DNA of 64,000 bases from DAHUYF01 sp035509275 (GTDB lineage Bacteria > Pseudomonadota > Alphaproteobacteria > ATCC43930 > CGMCC-115725): NCBI GenBank assembly GCA_035509275.1, contig DATJLU010000227.1, positions 1 to 64,000 on the forward strand, written 5' to 3'. Made by a program: the position numbers and the translations under genes. Below the pieces are notes generated by a model. That model was not told the DNA's origin and did no database searches. It was given only the letters and a program-made list of their open reading frames with translations. Shown piece after piece: positions 1 to 7,707 of the stretch (its first letter is position 1; each line of letters begins with the position of its first letter).

Positions 1-195
1 GTCTTCGCCTCGCTTCACCGCGGCCGGATCGCGATCGAGCGCGACGACCTGGCAGTTCGCGCTGCGCAGGATCGCCTCGCTATAACCGCCGCCGCCGAAA
101 GTGCCGTCGAGATAGAGCCCGTCATCATGGGGCTTCAACGCGGCGATCACTTCGGCAAGGAGGACGGGGATATGCGCGCCCGGCAGTTGCGTCAA
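1..195 (-). CDS. rsmH: 16S rRNA (cytosine1402-N4)-methyltransferase RsmH, N-terminal fragment
   Basis: RsmH methylates N4 of C1402 in 16S rRNA using SAM. Only about the first 65 codons are present; the gene runs off the left edge. The visible protein reads HIPVLLAEVIAALKP then LYLDGTFGGGGYSEAIL, the RsmH N-terminal signature with the glycine-rich SAM-binding motif I, followed by VVALDRDP. The gene lies directly after mraZ, the usual order at the head of the division and cell wall (dcw) cluster. No ATG is near the expected N-terminus; the best start is a TTG that overlaps the mraZ stop codon (TTGA), which implies translational coupling. Identity is sure; the start is moderately sure. Confidence 0.9.
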   Translation of the reverse strand, partial: MTQLPGAHIPVLLAEVIAALKPHDDGLYLDGTFGGGGYSEAILRSANCQVVALDRDPAAVKRGED

Positions 196-665
196 CGCGC
201 CGGACTCCGTGGCGGCAGGGTGAAGCCGCGCTGGCGGACGCGCTCGCGCATCTCGTCCTGATGGTGCTGGTAACGCGCCGGCTCCCAAAGCTGAAAGCTG
301 CGGCCGATACCGACAAAGGCGACCTGCTCGCCGAGCCCGGCATGAGCGATCAGCTGTTGCGGCAGGACGATGCGGCCTTCGCCGTCGAAGGGGAGTTCAT
401 GCGCGTCGGACAGGACGGAGGCGAGGGAGTCGCGTTCGTCGGAGAATTCGGGCAACTCGTCGAGGCCTTTGGCGATCTCTTCCAACCGGTCGTAACCGCC
501 CGCGTCGAGCGCCGGGAATTTCAGCGAACGGAAGGCGACGATTCCGGCAAAGCTTTGACCCGTCAATGCGGCGCGAAATCCCGCCGGGACCGAGACCCGG
601 CCCTTGCGGTCTATCTTGTTGATATAGGTCGAAGAAAACAGCGCCAACGCAGGTTCCCCAAGCAT
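192..665 (-). CDS. mraZ: transcriptional regulator MraZ
   Basis: MraZ is an AbrB-fold DNA-binding protein that controls its own dcw operon. The 157-residue product has the two expected half-domains, each with a DxxxR motif: NKIDRKGRVSVP near residue 15 and FDGEGRIVLP near residue 95. The reading frame is open further upstream to 770, but the ATG at 665 gives the family-like N-terminus (ALFSSTYINKIDRKG) and the usual length; the longer frame would run through the operator repeats. The 3' end overlaps rsmH by four bases. Regulation by its own product is suggested by four TGGGA repeats at 730-764. Confidence 0.95.
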   Translation of the reverse strand: MLGEPALALFSSTYINKIDRKGRVSVPAGFRAALTGQSFAGIVAFRSLKFPALDAGGYDRLEEIAKGLDELPEFSDERDSLASVLSDAHELPFDGEGRIVLPQQLIAHAGLGEQVAFVGIGRSFQLWEPARYQHHQDEMRERVRQRGFTLPPRSPAR

Positions 666-729
666 GCCCGCGACCAAGACCATCCCGGGAATCGCGCACC
701 TACCGCCCTCTGCGCGCGCCTCCGCAAAT

Positions 730-764
730 TGGGACTGTATGGGATAGCATGGGAGATTATGGGA
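730..764 (-). promoter_or_regulatory. MraZ operator array upstream of mraZ
   Basis: Four perfect TGGGA words occur on the plus strand at 730, 740, 750 and 760, exactly 10 bp apart, with a weaker fifth GGG word at 771. MraZ of E. coli is known to bind TGGGN direct repeats separated by 5-nt spacers (10-bp period) upstream of its own gene. The array is 65 to 105 bp upstream of the mraZ ATG. In mraZ sense orientation the words read TCCCA. Confidence 0.85.
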
Positions 765-864
765 AAGCAAGGGTTTGGCTAGTAAAAATCGATGAAAAAT
801 CGGGGGTTAGAGGATAATCGGTGGATAAATTCGAGCCCCTTCAGTAATCGTGAAATGGAGAAGA

Positions 865-879
865 GTTCTTTATTTGTTC
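865..879. promoter_or_regulatory. candidate alphaproteobacterial LexA (SOS) box
   Basis: GTTCTTTATTTGTTC is a perfect GTTC-N7-GTTC direct repeat, the SOS box described for alphaproteobacteria. It lies in an AT-rich stretch between the rnpB 3' end and mraZ, about 200 bp upstream of the mraZ start. A match of this kind is expected about once by chance in a window this size, so its location rather than the match alone supports it. Confidence 0.45.
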
Positions 880-946
880 CGTGTGTACGCAGGCGCCATG
901 CGAAATGGCCCAGTAAAGCGGTGGGAAAAGCGGAATGGGGAGAAAG

Positions 947-1326
947 CGCCAGGCGGCCTGTAAGCCGGGTTCTGTCTTCGCCGCGAGGCGAAGGATGACC
1001 ATTCATCTGGGACGCCCGTTACCGAGCGCCTCGCGCGACCGACCCGGATGACGGCGCGGAAACCCGCCTGAGCCCAAAGGCCCTGCCATCCCTACTTGGT
1101 CTTGCTCCCGGTGGGGTTTGCCCTGCCGCTGCCGTTACCGGCGGCGCGGTGCGCTCTTACCGCACCATTTCACCCTTGCCGCCCGGCACGCCGGGGTTGG
1201 CGGTGTGTTTCTGTGGCACTTTCCCTGGGGTTGCCCCCGCCGGGCGTTACCCGGCACCGCATTTCCGTGGAGCCCGGACTTTCCTCTCGCCGCCGCAGCG
1301 GCGAGCGGCCATCCGGCCATCTGGCG
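947..1326 (-). ncRNA. rnpB: RNase P RNA, bacterial class A
   Basis: Catalytic RNA of RNase P, which removes 5' leaders from pre-tRNAs. On the minus strand the universal 5' core GAGGAAAGTCCGGGCTCC is at 1286-1269, and the 3' core GACAGAACCCGGCTTACAGG is at 976-957. The terminal helix P1 can be drawn between CGCCAG at the 5' end (1326-1321) and CTGGCG at the 3' end (952-947), which sets the boundaries to within a few bases. The length, about 380 nt, is normal for class A. Short ORFs drawn across this region are spurious. Confidence 0.96.
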
Positions 1327-1356
1327 GAACAAATAAGGGGTGTCGCGGCGCGGAAG

Positions 1357-2058
1357 TCAAACCCCGGCGGCGAGCGCGGCGATCAGCGCCGCTGTCTCCG
1401 CGTCGGGCGTGCCGTCGCAGCGCACCGGCCGGAAATGGCGCTGGAAGGCGATCATGACCTCCTGGGTCGCCGCGTCGAGCACGCCGCTTTGCGGCGTCTC
1501 GTAGCCGATCCGGGCGAGCAGGCGCTGCAGCCCGGCGATGTCGGCCGGCGCGTCCGCGCGGGTCGCCGCATCCGGCCAAAACCCGATGCCCTGCCGCGCC
1601 AGGCGGCGCCAGTCGAAGCGCTCGCCGGGATCGGCTTTGCGCTGCGGCGCGACATCGGAATGGCCGAGAACATGGCGCGGCGGAATCGGATGGCGCGCCA
1701 AGATCTCGCGGCAGAGCGCCTCCAGCGCCGCCATCTGCGCCTCGGGAAAATCGCGATAGCCGAACTCATGGCCGGGATTGACCAGCTCGATGCCGATCGA
1801 GCGGTCGTTGATGTCGCGCTTGCCGGCCCAGCAGGAGACGCCGGCATGCCAGGCGCGCCGCGCCTCCGGCACGAGCCGCCACGGCGTGCCGTCCTCCTCG
1901 ATGAGGTAATGCGCGCTCACTTGCGCCTCCGGCGAAGCGAGCCGGTCCAGCGCTTCCGCCGCCGTCCGCATGCCGGTGTAATGCAGGATGAGCATGTCGA
2001 CGCTGCCGCCCGCGGGACGCGGTCCGTGATTGGGCGAAGGGCGGTCGCGCAGCTGCAT
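1357..2058 (-). CDS. N-acetylmuramoyl-L-alanine amidase, AmiD-like
   Basis: Zinc amidase (Amidase_2 fold) that cleaves the MurNAc-L-Ala bond of peptidoglycan or anhydro-muropeptides. The 233-residue protein has the catalytic domain at about residues 10-160, with candidate zinc ligands in LILHYTG and HVLGHSDVAPQRKADPG, and a C-terminal peptidoglycan-binding (PG_binding_1) domain at about 165-230 with GLQRLLARIGY and FQRHFRP. The start at 2058 gives the family-typical MQLRDRPSPNHGPRP; the frame extends only to a TTG further up. No signal peptide is seen, so a cytoplasmic role in muropeptide recycling or a non-classical location is possible. Confidence 0.9.
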   Translation of the reverse strand: MQLRDRPSPNHGPRPAGGSVDMLILHYTGMRTAAEALDRLASPEAQVSAHYLIEEDGTPWRLVPEARRAWHAGVSCWAGKRDINDRSIGIELVNPGHEFGYRDFPEAQMAALEALCREILARHPIPPRHVLGHSDVAPQRKADPGERFDWRRLARQGIGFWPDAATRADAPADIAGLQRLLARIGYETPQSGVLDAATQEVMIAFQRHFRPVRCDGTPDAETAALIAALAAGV

Positions 2059-2120
2059 CAAAGGATTTCCGTAACGCAAGGCCGCATCTTGACGAGTTCC
2101 GCTGCGCGTCGCAAACCTTG

Positions 2121-2200
2121 GCTTCTACCGGGGTGCTCGCGCGGCGCGGGCTGAGATCATACCCGTTGAACCTGCCTGGGTAATGCCAGCGAAGGGAGCG
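2121..2200 (+). promoter_or_regulatory. TPP riboswitch (THI-box)
   Basis: The conserved THI-box core is clear: GGGGTGCTC, then GGGCTGAGATCATACCC, GTTGAACCTG, and CTGGGTAATGCCAGCGAAGG ending at 2195. P1 can form between CTTC at 2122-2125 and GAAG at 2191-2194. The only ribosome-binding sequence for the downstream gene (GAAGGGAG, 2191-2198) is inside the 3' side of the aptamer, 7 nt before the ATG, so ligand binding would hide it. Control at translation is therefore the simplest model. Confidence 0.93.
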
Positions 2201-2204
2201 TCAG

Positions 2205-3062
2205 ATGCGCAGCGACATTGCCGATGCGGTGGCCGCGCTCATCTGCTACGGCCTCAGCGATGTCATCTACAAGCGCGCCGCCCGCGCCGGACTCGCGGCC
2301 CAGCACTTCCTCATGGGACAGGCTTGGATCTTCTGCCCTGCCACCATCGTCTATGCGGCGCTGACCGGAACGCTGCGCTTCAGCCCCGCCGCCCTTTGGG
2401 GCGGCATCGCCGGCTTGTTTCTCGTCGTCGGCCTCTACAACTACGCGCGCAGCCTGCAGGCCGGCTCCGTCAGCATCATCGCGCCAGTCTTCCGCCTCAA
2501 CTTCATCATCACTGCGCTTCTGGCGATCGGCTGGTTGCACGAGAGGCTGACGGCGCCGAAGGTCGGCGGCTTCCTGTTGGCGATCGGGGCGGGCTGGCTG
2601 CTGCTCGGCGGCTCGCTGCACCGCGACGGCGTCGATGCGGCGGCGGCGCGGCGCTCGCTCCGTCAGGTGTTCGTGGCGACGCTCGCGACTGGCGCGGCCA
2701 ATTTCTGCTACAAGATCGGCCTTATCGGCGGCGCAACGCCGGAGACGCTGCTCGCAGCCCAGGCGGTCGTGTTCAGCTTCCTGCTGACCGCCATGACCTA
2801 CCGGATGACGGGCGCGATCCGGCTGCCCCGCGGTGCCGTTCGGCATTCGGGGCCGGCCGCGATCGTCCTCATCGCGGCCTTTCTGTTCCTGCTGCACGGC
2901 TTGAAGCACGGCGATGCCAGCGTCGTCGTTCCGATCACGCAGATGGGCTTCGTCGTCGCCGCCGTGCTCGGCATCGTGGTCCTCGGCGAACGCTGGACGG
3001 CGCGCAAGATCGCCGGCCTCTGCAGCGCGACCGCGGCGCTCCTGCTGCTGGCGATGGGCTAG
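2205..3062 (+). CDS. EamA/DMT-family permease under TPP riboswitch control; candidate thiamine or precursor transporter
   Basis: The 285-residue protein has about ten hydrophobic segments and the two-fold internal repeat of the drug/metabolite transporter (EamA) fold; the second half ends MGFVVAAVLGIVVLGERWTARKIAGL, a typical EamA repeat end. Most EamA proteins export metabolites and the family alone says nothing about substrate. What points to thiamine is the TPP riboswitch directly upstream, with the ribosome-binding site inside it. Uptake of thiamine, HMP or a thiazole precursor is the inference. No other thiamine gene is adjacent. The gene ends 9 bp before the convergent DUF445 gene. Confidence 0.85.
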   Translation: MRSDIADAVAALICYGLSDVIYKRAARAGLAAQHFLMGQAWIFCPATIVYAALTGTLRFSPAALWGGIAGLFLVVGLYNYARSLQAGSVSIIAPVFRLNFIITALLAIGWLHERLTAPKVGGFLLAIGAGWLLLGGSLHRDGVDAAAARRSLRQVFVATLATGAANFCYKIGLIGGATPETLLAAQAVVFSFLLTAMTYRMTGAIRLPRGAVRHSGPAAIVLIAAFLFLLHGLKHGDASVVVPITQMGFVVAAVLGIVVLGERWTARKIAGLCSATAALLLLAMG

Positions 3063-3071
3063 AGGCGCCCA

Positions 3072-4334
3072 CTAAAACAGGTAATAGCCGAACAGGTACA
3101 GCGCGCAGCCGACGCAGGCGCCGACCAGGGTGCCGTTCATGCGGATGTATTGCAGGTCGCTGCCGATGGCGAGCTCGAGGCGCCGTGTCACCGTGCGCGC
3201 GTCCCAGCCCTGCACCACCTCGGTGATCAGCGCGCCGATCTGTCCGCGCCACGGCACCACCGCGAGCGCCGCATGTTCGATCGTCGTATCGAGCCGCGCC
3301 TGCATCTCGAGATCGCGCGCCAGCGTCTGGCCGAGCGTGCGCATGGCGGTGCGCACCGCCTCGCGGGTGCGCGAGGCCGGCGCGTCGAGATCGGTGAGAA
3401 AGAGGCGCCGCAACTCGTCCCAGACGGTGCCGAGCCAGGCCTGCATCTGCGGATGCTCGATCAGCCGGTTCTTCGCCTCGTCGAAGCGCCGCCGCCGCTC
3501 CGGCGAAGCGACGAGGCCGGCGGCGAAATCCTCGATCGCGGCGCGGAAGCGGTCGCGCGCGCCGCTGTCCGGCAGGCGCAGTTCCGCCATCACTTCCTCG
3601 ATGCCGGTGATGAGCGCCGTGGCGATGCGCCGGTTGATCGTCTTCGGCACCCACCACTGGCTGCGCTCCTCGACGATGGTGTAGATGCGGTCGGCATTCT
3701 CGGCGAGCGCCGCTTGCGCCGCGTCGAGCGCATGGTCGAAGAGCGCGTCATACTGGCTGCTGGCGGTGAAGAGCGTGATCAGCCTGCCCGCGATCGGCGC
3801 CAGATCCACCTCTTTCAGCTGCTCGCCGAAAGAGCGTGCGACGAAGTCGCGGACCGCCGGGTCGCCGAGCGAGCCGATGACGTAAGGCAGCGCCGCGGTG
3901 ATCTGGTCGGCGGCGCGAATGGCGTTTTCGGGCTCGGCGAGCCAGTCGGCGAAGCGGCGGCCCGGCGCGAAGCTGCGCAGCCGCGCGGCGATGATCGCCG
4001 GTGCGAGGAAATTGCGCTCGACGAAATTGCCGAGCCCTTCGCCGATGCGATCCTTGCTGCGCGGAATGATCGCGGTGTGCGGGATCGGCAATCCCAAGGG
4101 ATGGCGGAAGAGCGCGGTCACTGCGAACCAATCGGCGAGCCCGCCGACCACCGCCGCTTCGGCGCCCGCGCGCAGCAGCAGCACCCAGAACCCCGGCTGC
4201 GGCGCGAGCCGCGTCGCGAAGAACGCCACCGCCGCCGCCAACAACAGCCCCGTCGCCAGCGCCTGGTTGCGCCGCAGCGCGCGGCGCTGGCGCTGCTCGG
4301 CATCGGTCGGAGCGTGCTCGGATCTCTCCTGCAT
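3072..4334 (-). CDS. DUF445 family membrane-anchored protein
   Basis: A 420-residue DUF445 protein of unknown function. The N-terminus is basic (RQRRALRRNQ), followed by hydrophobic segments (LATGLLLAAAVAFFATRL and a second one), the family signature GGLADWFAVTALFRHPLGLP near residue 70, and IPRSKDRIGEGLGNFVERNFL. The C-terminus has a last hydrophobic stretch, GTLVGACVGCALYLFGYYLF. The frame stays open upstream to 4628, but that part is antisense to the DTW gene; the ATG at 4334 is chosen because it gives a normal family length and leaves a small divergent promoter space before 4399. Confidence 0.88.
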   Translation of the reverse strand: MQERSEHAPTDAEQRQRRALRRNQALATGLLLAAAVAFFATRLAPQPGFWVLLLRAGAEAAVVGGLADWFAVTALFRHPLGLPIPHTAIIPRSKDRIGEGLGNFVERNFLAPAIIAARLRSFAPGRRFADWLAEPENAIRAADQITAALPYVIGSLGDPAVRDFVARSFGEQLKEVDLAPIAGRLITLFTASSQYDALFDHALDAAQAALAENADRIYTIVEERSQWWVPKTINRRIATALITGIEEVMAELRLPDSGARDRFRAAIEDFAAGLVASPERRRRFDEAKNRLIEHPQMQAWLGTVWDELRRLFLTDLDAPASRTREAVRTAMRTLGQTLARDLEMQARLDTTIEHAALAVVPWRGQIGALITEVVQGWDARTVTRRLELAIGSDLQYIRMNGTLVGACVGCALYLFGYYLF

Positions 4335-4398
4335 CGGCGGCGCGATGATAGCGAGACCGCGGTTGAAGCCGAAGCGCCGAACGCCTATAGGCGAACGC

Positions 4399-5103
4399 AT
4401 GGAGAGCGAGAGACTACTGGTTGCGGAGAGCGCCGCCTGCCCGCGTTGTGGCAAGCCGCCGTCGCTCTGCGTCTGCGCCGACATCGCGCCGATCGCGAAC
4501 CGCATCGAAGTCGTGATCCTGCAGCATCCGCAGGAGCAGGACGTGGCGCTCGGCACGGCGCGCCTCACGGCGCTGCATCTGAAGCGCGCAACCCTGAGGA
4601 TCGGCCTCTCCTGGCCGAGCCTGGCCAAGCTGCTCGGCCGCCAGGTCGAGCCGCGGCGCTGGGCGGTGCTCTATCTCGGCTCGGCGCGCGCCGCCGAGCT
4701 CGCGCCCGGCCGCGAGCTCGTGCTGCTCGACCGCAAAGGCGCGGCGCCGCCCGATCAGGACGCGGCGCTCGCCGAGATCGAGGGCATCATCATTCTCGAC
4801 GGCAGCTGGAGCCAGGCGAAGGCGCTGTGGTGGCGCAACCCCTGGATGCTGAAATGCCGGCGCGTCGTGCTCGGGCCGCGCCGCCCCTCGCGCTACGGCA
4901 AGCTGCGCCGCGAGCCGCGCCGCGAGGGCCTGTCGACGATCGAAGCGACGGCGCTGCTGTTGAGCCGGCTCGAAGCAAAGCCCGAGATCGAGCGCAGCCT
5001 GGTCCACAGCTTCGAGCGCTTGCTCGAGCGCTACCGCGCCGCGCGGCGCGCGCCGGCTCAGCCGCCGAGCGCGTCGAACAGCGGACCGAGCTCGCCGGCA
5101 TAA
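4399..5103 (+). CDS. DTW domain protein, probable tRNA-uridine aminocarboxypropyltransferase
   Basis: DTW-domain enzymes (TapT/DTWD type) add a 3-amino-3-carboxypropyl group from SAM to tRNA uridine (acp3U). The 234-residue product has an N-terminal zinc-binding cluster CPRCGKPPSLCVC (residues 14-26), the segment VVILQHPQEQ, and a DTW-like motif DGSWSQAK near residue 135, where Ser replaces the usual Thr, a conservative change. RKKxSRYGKLRREP-like basic residues follow. The ATG at 4399 follows a 64-bp gap from the divergent DUF445 start. The last 46 bases overlap the end of the convergent TPR-sulfotransferase gene. Confidence 0.87.
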   Translation: MESERLLVAESAACPRCGKPPSLCVCADIAPIANRIEVVILQHPQEQDVALGTARLTALHLKRATLRIGLSWPSLAKLLGRQVEPRRWAVLYLGSARAAELAPGRELVLLDRKGAAPPDQDAALAEIEGIIILDGSWSQAKALWWRNPWMLKCRRVVLGPRRPSRYGKLRREPRREGLSTIEATALLLSRLEAKPEIERSLVHSFERLLERYRAARRAPAQPPSASNSGPSSPA

Positions 5104-7136
5104 GCGCGCCAGCGCCCGATCGAGCTGCGATAGATCGGCTGGCGCACTTGCGAGGCGCTGGCGGTGCGCACGGCGCGGTGGGTGCGATGGAAGTCGAGGC
5201 AGGCCTCGTCCCAATCGAGTCCGCAATACGCGACAAGGCGCCGCGCCTCGCGAGGCAGATCGGCGACGATATCCTCGTAATTGATCTCGAGCATCGCGCC
5301 TTCCGGCAGCACGTGGCGCCAATGCGCCATCAACCGCTCATAGGCGCGGTAGTAGCGGCCAAGCTCGCCGAGCTCGAAGGCGAAGGGCTGACCGGCGGTG
5401 AACAGCGTCGCAAAGCACGACCAGCAGGTGTCGCGGGGATCGCGCCGGACATGGATGATGCGCGCGCGCGGCAAGGCGAGATGGATGAGTCCGGTGAGGA
5501 GAAAGTTTGCCGGCAGCTTGTCGGTGACGCGCCGCGCCCCGGGCGCACGCGCGACAAGGCCGGCGACATACTGCGCGCCGAGCGCGCCGAGCGCTTCGCT
5601 GCCGATCGACGCCACATCCTCGGGAAAAGCGGCGATCTCTGCGTAGGTCAGCGCCGTGAATGTCGTGATCTCCCCGGCGCCGAACACGTCGGGATGGCTC
5701 GCCAGGATCTGCTCGACGAGGCTCGTCCCCGAGCGCGGCATGCCGATGATGAAGACCGGCAGCTCGGAGGGATCGCCGCGCCCCGCCTTGGCGCGCAGCA
5801 GCTCGGGCGTGAGGATGGTGGCGATGCGCGCCAGCACGGACAGCGTCGCGCTCTCGTCATAGTCGATCTCGCGCCGTTTCAGCGCGTTGCCTTGCCGTAA
5901 ATGGGTAAAGGCCGTGGCGAAATCGCCGAGATCGGCATGCGCCTTGGCGAGCGCGAAGGAGAGGTCGATCTGCTCTTGCGGCGGCAAGCTGTGGGCGTGG
6001 TCGGCGAGCCGCGCGAGCGCGGCGAGCTGCGGATCACCGGCGGCAAAACGCTTCAACTCGGCGAGATTCAGATGAAAAAACGCCTGTGACGGTGCCAGTG
6101 CCACCGCACGCTCGAAGGCGCACCGCGCTTCGTCGAGGCGTCCCAGCTCGCGCAGCGCGGTGCCGAGATTGCTGTGCGCGGCGGCATTGTCGGGGCCGGC
6201 CGCGAGCGCGGCCTGGTATTCGGCGATCGCCTCGTCGTGGCGGTCGAGCGCATGCAGCGAGTTGGCGAGGTTGTCATGCGCCGCGGCGAAACCGGGCTTG
6301 AGATCGAGCGCCTGCCGGTAGCGTTCGACCGCTTCGCCGTGGCGGTCGAGCGATTGCAGCGCATTGCCGAAATCGTTGAGCGCCTCGGCGTCTTGCGGCC
6401 GGAGCGCCAGAGCTCGCTCATAGGCGGCGAGGGCCTCGTCGTCGCGACCGAGCCGATGCAGCACCTTGCCGCGGTTGACGTGAAAATCGGCCTCACCGGC
6501 CGAGAGCGCCAGCGCCGCGTCGTAGCGCCGGCTCGCCTCCTCGTCGCGGCCGAGCGCCTGCAAGGTCGTGCCGAGATTGTTGTGCGCCGACGCGTAGCCG
6601 GGATCGAGTTCCAGGGCCTGTTCGTGCCAGGAGATCGCCTCGGCAGGCCGTCCGAGCGCCTGCAGCGCCGAGCCTTTGGCGCTCAATGCCGCGGCCGAGC
6701 GCGGCTCCAGCGTCAGCGCCCGGTCGAAGCGCGCCAGCGCTTCTTCGGCGCGGCCCAGCGCCAGCAGGGCATTGCCCAGATTGTAATGCGCCACGGCGAG
6801 GTCGGGCGCGAGCGCGATGGCGCGCTCGAAATGCGCGATCGACTGCGCCGGTTGACCCATCGCCTGCAGCACGCTGCCCAGACTCGACAAGGCCACCGCC
6901 TCGTCCGGACGCCGGTCGAGCGCGTGCCGCAGCATCGCGGCCGCCTCGCCGAGCCGGCCCTGCCGCGCGCGGATGAGCGCGAGATTGTGCAGCGAGCCGA
7001 CATGATGGCGGTCGAGCTCGAGCAGCGCCTCATAGAGTTGCGCCGCTTCGTCGAGCCGATCCTGTCGTTGCAGCGCGACCGCGCTTTCGAAAGCCTCGGC
7101 CGGCGACATCAGGCGCGACGCAGCATCGGACGACAT
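5058..7136 (-). CDS. TPR-repeat protein with C-terminal sulfotransferase domain
   Basis: A 692-residue protein with two parts. Residues about 10-390 are about ten tandem tetratricopeptide repeats (repeated ALxxxGRxxEAxxxFERAL units). Residues about 450-690 are a sulfotransferase domain: PVFIIGMPRSGTSLVEQIL is the PAPS 5'-phosphosulfate loop and RIIHVRRDPRDTCWSC is the 3'-phosphate-binding region. Similar TPR-sulfotransferases are common in proteobacteria and their acceptors are mostly unknown. The start at 7136 is 10 bp after the stop of the upstream gene at 7147, so the two are probably co-transcribed. Nothing nearby names the acceptor. Confidence 0.9.
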   Translation of the reverse strand: MSSDAASRLMSPAEAFESAVALQRQDRLDEAAQLYEALLELDRHHVGSLHNLALIRARQGRLGEAAAMLRHALDRRPDEAVALSSLGSVLQAMGQPAQSIAHFERAIALAPDLAVAHYNLGNALLALGRAEEALARFDRALTLEPRSAAALSAKGSALQALGRPAEAISWHEQALELDPGYASAHNNLGTTLQALGRDEEASRRYDAALALSAGEADFHVNRGKVLHRLGRDDEALAAYERALALRPQDAEALNDFGNALQSLDRHGEAVERYRQALDLKPGFAAAHDNLANSLHALDRHDEAIAEYQAALAAGPDNAAAHSNLGTALRELGRLDEARCAFERAVALAPSQAFFHLNLAELKRFAAGDPQLAALARLADHAHSLPPQEQIDLSFALAKAHADLGDFATAFTHLRQGNALKRREIDYDESATLSVLARIATILTPELLRAKAGRGDPSELPVFIIGMPRSGTSLVEQILASHPDVFGAGEITTFTALTYAEIAAFPEDVASIGSEALGALGAQYVAGLVARAPGARRVTDKLPANFLLTGLIHLALPRARIIHVRRDPRDTCWSCFATLFTAGQPFAFELGELGRYYRAYERLMAHWRHVLPEGAMLEINYEDIVADLPREARRLVAYCGLDWDEACLDFHRTHRAVRTASASQVRQPIYRSSIGRWRAYAGELGPLFDALGG

Positions 7137-7146
7137 CGGAGCGGCG

Positions 7147-7605
7147 TCACCCGTTGCTGAGCGCGTCGCGTAGCTCGCGCGCATCGAAATCGGCGACCAG
7201 CCCGGCTTCGGTGCGGCTCACATGAACATCGAGCCGGGCGAAGGCAAGGAGCGCGTCTTCGCTGAGCCCGCCGCCCCCTTCCTCGTCGGCCGCCGCCATC
7301 CGCGCCAGCGACGGGCTCGCCGCCAGCAGGCGATAAAGCGCGGTCACGCGCATATAGAGATTGAGCGTCATCGGCACGCTGGTGCCGAGTTCTTCGGCAA
7401 AGAGGTCGAGCACCTCGCGCATGTTGATCGGCGATTCCTCGGACTCCTCCTCCTCGTTGCCTTCGTCATCTTCGTCATCCTCGACGATCTCGAGGTCGGC
7501 GACGCGCTGGAGGTATTCCGAGAACAGGAAGATGGCCGAGCCGAGAAGGTCCGGTTCGACGGGTGGGACGCGCGGCGGCGTCGCGCCCGGGGTGATATCG
7601 TCCAT
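7147..7605 (-). CDS. hypothetical acidic protein
   Basis: 152 residues; the family is not recognised. It has a proline-rich N-terminus, a helix-like segment (LGSAIFLFSEYLQRVADLEIV), a very acidic run of about 20 Asp/Glu-rich residues near 43-60, and a leucine-rich C-terminal half predicted to be helical. There is no signal peptide or clear membrane segment. A strong ribosome-binding site (AAGGAG) precedes the ATG at 7605. It is the first gene of a likely two-gene unit with the TPR-sulfotransferase and diverges from the HAD gene. The good start signal and the G/C-rich third positions support a real gene. Confidence 0.75.
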   Translation of the reverse strand: MDDITPGATPPRVPPVEPDLLGSAIFLFSEYLQRVADLEIVEDDEDDEGNEEEESEESPINMREVLDLFAEELGTSVPMTLNLYMRVTALYRLLAASPSLARMAAADEEGGGGLSEDALLAFARLDVHVSRTEAGLVADFDARELRDALSNG

Positions 7606-7707
7606 GATCCCTTGCTCCTTGCCGCGGTCCGGGGGCGAGACGGCGGCATCGACATTCGCCCGTGCCTGTGAGTTACTGGGCGCTCCTGCGGCGGACGGGT
7701 GACACCC

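Noticed and set aside
779..1006. Minus-strand 75-codon frame next to the LexA-type box, considered as a small SOS gene
   Set aside because: It begins inside the 3' end of rnpB and has no good start or hydrophobic helix like known division inhibitors.
1096..2154. Plus-strand 352-codon frame over rnpB and the amidase gene
   Set aside because: Overlaps the RNase P RNA and is antisense to the amidase; no domain.
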